From Dinochytrium kinnereticum (taxonomy: Eukaryota > Chytridiomycota > Chytridiomycetes > Chytridiales > Chytridiaceae), in NCBI GenBank assembly GCA_027604005.1, contig JADGJT010000007.1, positions 122,538-135,653 of the forward strand: 13,116 bases of DNA. Reading direction: 5' to 3'. The notes under the pieces were generated by a model. It saw only the letters and a list, made by a program, of their open reading frames with translations. It ran no database searches and had not been told where the DNA came from. Made by a program: the position numbers and the translations under genes. Shown here one piece after another: positions 7,358 through 13,116 of this stretch; the first letter of the stretch is position 1, and each line of letters opens with the position of its first letter.

Positions 7358-7942
7358 GATATTCGATGAAGTCAAAGTAGTTTCAGATCACTCGAGGGGA
7401 AGTCGCTTGCTTTTTGTTCAGACAACTGTTTGGTTCGGAGTTGAAAAATATCATTAATGAATTTGCAAAGTGCTTGACGATGCCAGCCAATCATGCACAC
7501 TGGGGGTCCTGACACTGGCTGAGTTTGAAGCTCTGATGGAAGGAAGTGAGGATGAGGGAGGCGAAACGCAGGCGCCAATGTTGATCAAGAAGGTATGTTT
7601 ATTTTTGTAGATAAGTATGGAGGGCTATAGCTCAAGGTACACACATCACAGAGGACATTGTTGAGTAGAAAGGAAAATCAAAAAAAAGTAGCGAAATCAC
7701 CGCTCATGTGAGAACTATAAAGAAATGCGACTTGAAGCGATATTGCAGCCTCGTTGAAATGGAAGAAGAGAACAAGGAAGAAACAGGAACGAAAAGAGAA
7801 AAGAGAAAGATTTAAGAATGAGTTCTCCAAAGTGGGTTTGTGAATGATTAGAGCAAAAAAGAAGGGGATAGAAAGACATGACCATGCAAAAGATCATTGC
7901 ATCGTTAACTGCCTTCAAGGAGACGGTGTTTAGTAGAATAGC
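7358..7942 (-). other. Intergenic region: promoter of the secreted-protein gene and 3' UTR of the SEL1-like gene
   Basis: These 585 bases lie between two genes on the - strand. The part next to 7357 should carry the promoter of the secreted repeat protein. The rest is purine-rich on the + strand (7745-7870), so pyrimidine-rich in the sense direction. On the - strand an AATAAA reads from 7603 to 7598, about 340 bases past the SEL1-like stop, too far to assign firmly. CCAAT words on the + strand occur near 7484 and 7575. No gene is supported. Confidence 0.45.
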
Positions 7943-9310
7943 TTAACGCCTCCTAGCCGAGTGGTCGGACGACTGGGCGGACCCCACATCGCCCTTTTTT
8001 GGGGGGGCCCTCACTGCCGACTTTGACCTGACCGCGGGCTCTGATTTTGCAGTCACCACGCTACCCCTCTCCCTCACAACCGACCTAGACCGTCCCCCTG
8101 GCTCTGAAGCCCCACCACCCTGACGAATTCCCAAGAACCGGACAGACGGCAAATGCCCCAACGCCGCGGCGATCCTGATCAACGCCAGAGCTGACGCGTT
8201 GGACTTGTCGTCGCGACTACGAAACACCCCAGTCGGATCCAACACCCTCGCCACGTCGTCCACATCGCGGGCAATGCGGGTCCTGGCAGATGGTGAGGAG
8301 AGGAGCTTTGGAGGCGCTAGAAGAAGCATTGCGAGAGCGTGAAGGGGTTCGGGGTGGACTGGGGTGGAGGCTAGAGCTGCTGAATGGAGGTGATGGAGGC
8401 TGTCAATGGCGGTGGATTGGGCGAGGGGTGGATCTGATTTTTGGAGGGTTTCGGCCTGCTTGATGAGACGATTGTGAAGCCAGAGGAGGGATCCGGGGTG
8501 ATTTGCTGCTGCCGCTGTGATATGCAGTTCGTTAATGGCGGCGTCGGTTGCGGGGTTTCGCTTTGACGGCGATGAAGTATCCATGTGCTGTTTTGACGGA
8601 TTTCTCTTTGATTTTGACGCAGTCGTTGATTGATCGTGACTGGCAATGAGGGAGACTCGATCGTGTTCAAGGAGGAGAGCGGCGTTGTGAGCGGCGGTGG
8701 GACTGCCTCCATCCACAGCACGGAGGTAGAGGGAGAAGGCCATAGGATAGTTTGGGACGACAGGTTGATCTTGGAACGGGATACCGGTGATGAGGAGGTT
8801 TGCGGCGAGAAGGATGGCAGGGACATGGCCTCCTGAACCGGTGAAGACGTTATCGGGGAGGGCGAGACGATCAATGATGGAGACTGCCTCTGAGATGAGG
8901 GATGAGCGGAGATCAGATGGAAGGAGGGCGGCGTGGTCAAGGATGTGGCTGGCGAGACGGTACTGGGGGTCTGGTTCGTCTGGACCAGCTCGGTTTGCTT
9001 CGTTTTGAAGTTCTTCGAGGGTTGCCATGATGGTTTCTGTTGAGGGCGATGGTGGTTGTGATGGAGTTGTTGTTTTTGAAGCATGATGGTTGGAGGATGA
9101 GGAGACATGGAGGGAGTTGCGGTGGAGGACTGAGCGGAGGGAGGAGGTGACGGTTGCGTGAGCAGCGGCAAAGTCCCCAGCCCTTGCAGCGGAGGCGACG
9201 GAGATGATGCATGCCCTTGCAGCTTCCAGATAGGATGTTGACGGCGGAGTCGGCGATTGGAGGGGGTGGGGGTGAGTGTGAGCAGGGCCATGGTTGCTCG
9301 TTGGCAGCAT
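7943..9310 (-). CDS. SEL1-like repeat protein (Skt5/Chs4-like architecture), 455 aa
   Basis: SEL1 repeats are TPR-like helical hairpins used for protein-protein scaffolding; in fungi the Skt5/Chs4 group activates chitin synthase. The clearest unit is residues 191-215 (AFSLYLRAVDGGSPTAAHN followed by AALLLE), matching the SEL1 pattern A-x2-L-Y-x2-A-x2-G-x4-A. A second clear unit is ALALIRIAAALGHLPSVRFLG at 374-394. Weaker units lie near 116-150, 258-282 and 303-331. Residues 1-95 are Pro/Ser/Thr/His-rich apart from a helical patch (27-64). Residues 398-455 form a basic Arg/Ser/Lys tail ending SARRR, with no CaaX box as found in Skt5. The chosen ATG at 9310 has A at -3 and sits directly after a tetranucleotide repeat; an internal Met at residue 95 is an alternative start. 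The frame has no intron. Assignment to SEL1 is fairly secure; the link to chitin synthesis is only inferred. Confidence 0.72.
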   Translation of the reverse strand: MLPTSNHGPAHTHPHPLQSPTPPSTSYLEAARACIISVASAARAGDFAAAHATVTSSLRSVLHRNSLHVSSSSNHHASKTTTPSQPPSPSTETIMATLEELQNEANRAGPDEPDPQYRLASHILDHAALLPSDLRSSLISEAVSIIDRLALPDNVFTGSGGHVPAILLAANLLITGIPFQDQPVVPNYPMAFSLYLRAVDGGSPTAAHNAALLLEHDRVSLIASHDQSTTASKSKRNPSKQHMDTSSPSKRNPATDAAINELHITAAAANHPGSLLWLHNRLIKQAETLQKSDPPLAQSTAIDSLHHLHSAALASTPVHPEPLHALAMLLLAPPKLLSSPSARTRIARDVDDVARVLDPTGVFRSRDDKSNASALALIRIAAALGHLPSVRFLGIRQGGGASEPGGRSRSVVRERGSVVTAKSEPAVRSKSAVRAPPKKGDVGSAQSSDHSARRR

Positions 9311-9316
9311 GATGGG

Positions 9317-9348
9317 ATGGATGGATGGATGGATGGATGGATGGATGG
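9317..9348 (+). repeat. (ATGG)8 microsatellite
   Basis: Eight perfect ATGG units begin 7 bases outside the start codon of the - strand SEL1-like gene; in the sense direction they read CCAT and fall in its 5' leader. A tetranucleotide array is prone to length change. Confidence 0.97.
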
Positions 9349-9383
9349 AGGGAGGGAGGGAGGGAAGGGGAGGGGAGGGAAGG
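9349..9383 (+). repeat. (AGGG)4 plus further G-runs, G-quadruplex-capable
   Basis: Four AGGG units (9349-9364) are followed by GGGG, GGGG and GGG runs separated by one or two A. More than four G3+ tracts with very short loops meet the usual sequence rule for a G-quadruplex, on the template strand of the SEL1-like gene. Confidence 0.85.
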
Positions 9384-9540
9384 TGAGGCAGCGGATGGAT
9401 GGTTGAAATGTGCGGAGGGATGAGGCTCCGCTCACTCAGTCAGAAATACCAAAGTGAAACCTTGCAATATTCAAGAGATATTCAAGCAATATTCCCTGTG
9501 CGACATCCAGACAATAAATTTATTTTAGATTTCTGCTGCT

Positions 9541-9556
9541 GGACTCCTGCGAGTCC
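9541..9556. promoter_or_regulatory. Perfect 6-bp inverted repeat with 4-base spacer
   Basis: GGACTC and GAGTCC are separated by CTGC. The dyad lies near the middle of the divergent promoter. It could bind a dimeric regulator or form a small hairpin; chance is also possible at this length. Confidence 0.3.
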
Positions 9557-9625
9557 GTCCATCTGGTCTGCTCTCACCTCACTCGAGGGCATCATCCATC
9601 CTTCCTTCCGTCCGTCCTTATCACA

Positions 9626-9641
9626 CCATCCATCCATCCAT
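9626..9641 (+). repeat. (CCAT)4 microsatellite, inverted relative to the ATGG array
   Basis: Four CCAT units, preceded by CCTTCCTTCCGTCCGTCC. They are the reverse complement of the ATGG array about 280 bases upstream, so the two arrays form an inverted pair flanking the divergent promoter. Confidence 0.9.
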
Positions 9642-9707
9642 CCACCCACAGGAGCCTGGACAGAGCCGTAGCGGAAGAGGGGGAAGGAAGGGTGGGACAT
9701 CAGCACA

Positions 9708-12700
9708 ATGGTTGTCGATCACACTGTGCAGCAGCAGCAGCAAAGCATGCATCGCAAGATGCCAAGCGCATCCGGTCTCCTCCTCCATTCTTCTGCTTCT
9801 CCCGCATCTTCATCAACACCGATCGCAACCCCGGATCCCCTGCATCAGACCCTCCATCACAATGGTCATCCCCACTTTCACCATCGTCCGCAACCCCATC
9901 ACCAGCAGCAGCAGCATGCCGTTAAAATGCAGCAGTCGCAGCCTCAGGAGCAGCAGCAGCAACAGCAGCACCATCATGGGCTAAGAAGGGTGGCTCCGTT
10001 TGACTCTTCTACCTCTTCTTTGTCGTCCTCGCCCTCGCAAAATGCTGGAGTGGGAGGGGGGCCCTCACGAATCTCCACCATTCTTCCACTTCCCCGAAAG
10101 CTCTCGGGCAGCAAGCTGTTCACGCAGGAAGAAATCGACTCCATATTTGCTTCCATCTCACCCTCCTCTTTGATCGTTCCTTCTTCAGCTTTGGCCCCAA
10201 ATGCTGCCCCCGCCTCCATTGTCTCCACCGCTTCAACAGAGGATTATGGAGGGCTGACCACCGTGCAGCTTCTGGGATCTCGATCAACAACCATCACTGC
10301 TGGAGGGCAGTCGGGAGGCTCCTCCTCCACTGTGTCCCCAGTCTTGCCTTCTCCGCAAGTTGGCAAGTCAACATCCATTCTAGCTTCGTACCCCAAACCC
10401 GTCACCCACTCGTCCCCGCTGGCCGGTCCCCCATCTTTTCCCACCCCAACCTCGTCCTCGTCGTCCTCTCCCTCATCTTCTATTCCACATTCACAACAAC
10501 CTGCATCGTCAATGCAAAAAGGATCCAACAACATCCCTCAGCACCCAGCCACAACTCGTCTTCTATCTCCACTATCAAGTCCCAGTCCGGATGGATACGA
10601 TGCCGCGGATGTGTATGGGATGTATATGGACACCCCGTCACCCTCACCTAAACCCATGAGTCCGATCGCTCGGGCGTCTGGTCAGGCCATCACACCGGCC
10701 TCTATGTCGCCGTCGGAGGCCAATGAGCGACTGGATGGGTCGCCGATGGTTCTGTATGGGAGGGTGAAGAAGGAGAGGAGTGGGTCTCGAAAGGTTAGAA
10801 CCCCAGAGGAGGTTGGGGCCCGTGGTTTTGAAGCAGGAGGGGAGAATGAGTACTCGGATGATGATTGGTCGGATGTTGGGGAGTTGCCTTGGTCTCCTCC
10901 GCGAAAGCCGTCAGAAGATGTCTCCGCCCAGGTTTTGTCGGCGTCGTCGGGATTAGTGGTAAAGAAGGTTGACACGAGCCTTCCACCAAGAACGGATTCG
11001 GTGTTGAAGGCTGCCAGACAGTTGCCGAATTCCAGCACCGTAGCCATGTCGTTTCATAGAGACTTGCAGCAGCAGCAGCTACAACAGCAACAAGGGCCTT
11101 CTAATGATATTCCGAGGAGGGTGGCGAGTCCTCCTAGACAGGAGATTGCGATCGTGAAATCTTCTCAGCAGAATGTGGGGATGGCGAGGGTGTCAGCCGA
11201 ACGAGTTTTACCTTCTTCGTCATCATCGTCTTCTTTGACATCTGCTTCCAAGCCTCGTCCCACTCCTATTTCCATCCCCAACTCCGCCTCAGCAGGGCTG
11301 GGATCTACAGCTAGTCGAACTATCAAACAACAACTCTCATCGTCCTCCTCCGCCTCCACGAACCCCCCACTCCCCCGCTCATCTTCCCCATCCCCACACA
11401 GCGCCTCCCACCAACCTCGATCCCACCACCACCACCACCACCACCACCACCACCCCGCACATCATCTCCGCACCCCTTCCGCAGGATCCGCCCCGCCTTC
11501 AACCCATCACCCAGACCTCCTCTTCCCACCGTCACTGCTGAACAATCCAGCATTTCCGGCTTTGTACCCGAGTCAGGCGGCCGCAGTGGCAGCCGCCGCG
11601 CAGCTGAGAGTCGCCAGCATGTTAAGCAATCGCACCGCGACCGGTCCAATGGTGTTGCCGTTTTATCCGCCTTTCATGGGACCCATCGGTCCAGGAGGGT
11701 TACCGATCTTGCCAACTCATTTTGGACAGGGAGCGGTTGGGCCTGGGTTTCTGGGAGCTTCACCGGGGGCTGCCGCTCAGATTGGAACGAGTGGGGGAGG
11801 GTTTGGAACGACGGGTGGGGTACAGGCTGGGGGGTTGCAGAAGGGTGTCACGGGGGTGCTTACTTCGGAGGCGGTTGCTGCGAAATCGACGGCGGTGGCT
11901 GCTGGGGTTGGAGGTGGAGGTGGGAAACCGGGACCTGTTTCTTCTTCGTCGCATTCGGCGAGTGTGCCGTGGCCGTTAGGGTTCCCGATGATGGCGACGA
12001 CTGGCGTGACAGCCAACACGACGACGACGACGCCTTTGGGGGGTGGTGGCGGGATGTTTCAGAACCCAACCAACACGACGACGGCGACTACACCGGGTAC
12101 GGCTGGTGTCTCTGCGATGCCGACAACGACGCAGGGGTTGCCTGTTCGGTCGACCAGTAGGAATAATCCTGCCACAGGGCCTGTGGGGGCGTTGGGAGGG
12201 GGCGGAGGAGGAGGCAAGGTGTTTGGGGATGTTGGGGTGCCATCGTTTTTGACGCATTTTGATCCTCACGCGGCTGCGATGGCTGCTGCTGCTGTTGCTG
12301 CTGCTCATGCTGCAGGTGCAGGTGCGGGAGGGGCTGGCGCTGGACGACCGCCTCGACCTACTATGGGACAGTTGGCTGCTGCGATGGCTGCTGCGACTGC
12401 TGCCGCTGCTGCGGCGGCTGCTGCAGCCACTGCGTCAGCCTCAGGGCCGGCGACGACGCACCTCGGAGGCTTAGTAGGGAAAGGTGACAGGAATCCGGCG
12501 GTTGCGGCTTGGGTTGAAGAGGTTGGGAGGATTGATCCTGCTGAGTTTGAGGAGAGGGTTCGGAGGGCGAGGTGCTCGACTGTTTCCTCGAGGAAGAGTT
12601 TGGCGTTGTGTGATGAGGATGATGGGATTGATGCGAATGATTCTGTGTCTAGGGTTGGGGCTGCTGTTGCTGCTTCTGGGCAGGAGGAGCTGGTCAGACT

Positions 12701-13116
12701 TGCCGTTGAGGCTTTGACAGCTGCCACCGCCGCCTCCAATCTTCCGTCATCAAAGAAACCTGACGTCCCTCCTGCTGTGACTCTACCCCAATCCCAGCCC
12801 GTCCTACCACACCATCATCAAGCCGTCATCCCCGCCACGGTGTTGGTACCATTTCTCCACCCGGCCCCCCAGAGAGGCATGGACCTGACCTCGATGATGC
12901 TTGACCCCTCCCCTCCGCACCCGGCGCCACCTCAGTCTGATGAGGAGTCCGTCGTAGATTACACCAAGCAACCGGTCGCCCCCGCCTCCCTCACCAAGAA
13001 TGTTCGAAAGAGGGCGTCGAGTCGTGGTATGGCTTGGATGAGACGGAATAGCTTGGATTTGGATGTTGGCGGGGGTGGGGGGGATATCGGAGGTGGAGGG
13101 GGGGGAGAGGAGTACC
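9708..13116 (+). CDS. Very long low-complexity (poly-Q/H/S/A/G/T) protein, at least 1136 aa, 3' end outside window
   Basis: The ATG at 9708 has A at -3 and G at +4 and is the first ATG after an in-frame TAG at 9669. From there I read 1136 codons with no stop up to the window edge. That length without a stop, in codons with clear amino-acid bias, strongly supports a real gene. Features by residue: poly-Gln near 8-12 and 65-90 with many His; Ser/Pro-rich to about 330; an acidic patch EYSDDDWSD at about 381; Gln run near 450; Ser runs; a His10 run at 573-582; Gly/Thr-rich 680-830; Ala-rich runs at 855-870 and 890-910; a charged, possibly helical patch (WVEEVGRIDPAEFEERVRRAR) near 938-958; basic RKRASSR (1100-1106) and RRNSL (1112-1116). 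No catalytic domain, signal peptide or membrane span is visible. It has the composition of a nuclear regulator or scaffold, but I do not recognise a family; a conserved domain may lie past the edge. Confidence 0.78.
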   Translation, partial: MVVDHTVQQQQQSMHRKMPSASGLLLHSSASPASSSTPIATPDPLHQTLHHNGHPHFHHRPQPHHQQQQHAVKMQQSQPQEQQQQQQHHHGLRRVAPFDSSTSSLSSSPSQNAGVGGGPSRISTILPLPRKLSGSKLFTQEEIDSIFASISPSSLIVPSSALAPNAAPASIVSTASTEDYGGLTTVQLLGSRSTTITAGGQSGGSSSTVSPVLPSPQVGKSTSILASYPKPVTHSSPLAGPPSFPTPTSSSSSSPSSSIPHSQQPASSMQKGSNNIPQHPATTRLLSPLSSPSPDGYDAADVYGMYMDTPSPSPKPMSPIARASGQAITPASMSPSEANERLDGSPMVLYGRVKKERSGSRKVRTPEEVGARGFEAGGENEYSDDDWSDVGELPWSPPRKPSEDVSAQVLSASSGLVVKKVDTSLPPRTDSVLKAARQLPNSSTVAMSFHRDLQQQQLQQQQGPSNDIPRRVASPPRQEIAIVKSSQQNVGMARVSAERVLPSSSSSSSLTSASKPRPTPISIPNSASAGLGSTASRTIKQQLSSSSSASTNPPLPRSSSPSPHSASHQPRSHHHHHHHHHHPAHHLRTPSAGSAPPSTHHPDLLFPPSLLNNPAFPALYPSQAAAVAAAAQLRVASMLSNRTATGPMVLPFYPPFMGPIGPGGLPILPTHFGQGAVGPGFLGASPGAAAQIGTSGGGFGTTGGVQAGGLQKGVTGVLTSEAVAAKSTAVAAGVGGGGGKPGPVSSSSHSASVPWPLGFPMMATTGVTANTTTTTPLGGGGGMFQNPTNTTTATTPGTAGVSAMPTTTQGLPVRSTSRNNPATGPVGALGGGGGGGKVFGDVGVPSFLTHFDPHAAAMAAAAVAAAHAAGAGAGGAGAGRPPRPTMGQLAAAMAAATAAAAAAAAAATASASGPATTHLGGLVGKGDRNPAVAAWVEEVGRIDPAEFEERVRRARCSTVSSRKSLALCDEDDGIDANDSVSRVGAAVAASGQEELVRLAVEALTAATAASNLPSSKKPDVPPAVTLPQSQPVLPHHHQAVIPATVLVPFLHPAPQRGMDLTSMMLDPSPPHPAPPQSDEESVVDYTKQPVAPASLTKNVRKRASSRGMAWMRRNSLDLDVGGGGGDIGGGGGGEEY
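11424..11453 (+). repeat. (CAC)10 trinucleotide repeat encoding His10
   Basis: Ten perfect CAC codons in frame give an uninterrupted ten-His run in the long low-complexity protein. The codons are pure, which suggests recent slippage expansion. Poly-His runs often mark nuclear-speckle localisation in animals; that role is not established here. Confidence 0.95.

Larger units (their letters stand above)
9311..9707. promoter_or_regulatory. Shared divergent promoter region
   Basis: These 397 bases separate the starts of two divergent genes and must carry both promoters and 5' UTRs. They contain, in order, an ATGG microsatellite, a G-run block, an 11-base phased TTC repeat (about 9470-9494), a 12-base AT palindrome (9513-9524), a 6-bp stem dyad (9541-9556), and a CCAT microsatellite (9626-9641). 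An in-frame TAG at 9669-9671 closes the upstream frame of the + strand gene. Confidence 0.6.

Noticed and set aside
7372..7578. 68-codon - strand frame upstream of the signal-peptide exon
   Set aside because: It is short, begins on a non-ATG or weak start, has no recognisable motif, and lies in the expected promoter.
7618..7690. tRNA-like start (GGGCTATAGCTCA)
   Set aside because: It resembles a D-arm only. No anticodon stem, T-arm or matching acceptor stem follows.
8371..9435. 354-codon - strand frame with Ile-His-Pro-Ser repeats
   Set aside because: It is another frame of the SEL1-like gene. Its repeat is the CCAT microsatellite, and its body is Ser/Pro/Gln noise with no SEL1 pattern, while the overlapping frame matches SEL1.
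12305..12739. 144-codon - strand frame with a long Ala run
   Set aside because: It lies antisense to the stop-free + strand frame, whose own GCT/GCG codons read as Ala/Ser on the other strand. The longer + strand frame explains the sequence.

Overview
The window looks like nuclear DNA from a fungus, possibly an early-diverging (chytrid-like) one. The evidence is spliceosomal GT-AG introns of roughly 60-220 bases, a PKA catalytic subunit, a fungal DET1-type histidine phosphatase with five introns, a SEL1-repeat protein of the Skt5/Chs4 kind, long Gln/Pro-rich disordered proteins, and many homopolymer and microsatellite tracts. The lineage is an inference from gene style. No bacterial operon structure, rRNA, convincing tRNA, CRISPR array or transposon was seen.

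Layout, left to right. (1) 1-117 is the end of an intron with a C19 tract, followed by the last exon (118-690, +) of a PKA-type AGC kinase. (2) 1095-2306 (+) encodes a 403-residue Gln/Pro-rich disordered protein with a dehydrin-like motif and an 8-residue tandem repeat. (3) 3088-4501 (+) is a complete six-exon gene for a 276-residue DET1-like histidine phosphatase; all catalytic residues can be read across the splice junctions. (4) 4851-7357 (-) encodes an unrecognised, probably secreted protein of about 804 residues. A short first exon supplies a clear signal peptide and splices into a long exon holding 122-residue (366 bp) tandem repeats, decayed copies on both sides, and a second 31-residue repeat near the C-terminus. 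(5) 7943-9310 (-) encodes a SEL1-like repeat protein. (6) 9708 to the window end (+) is an uninterrupted 1136-codon frame, open at the 3' edge. It encodes a very low-complexity protein (poly-Gln, His10, poly-Ser, poly-Ala, poly-Gly, poly-Thr) and overlies many spurious antisense frames.

Genes 5 and 6 are divergent and share a 397-base upstream region rich in microsatellites, G-runs and dyads. Genes 3 and 4 converge. The genes do not form one pathway. Kinase signalling, phosphatase/sterol transport and SEL1 scaffolding are ordinary housekeeping neighbours. The least explained element is the secreted tandem-repeat protein, which has the form of a fast-evolving surface or secreted protein.
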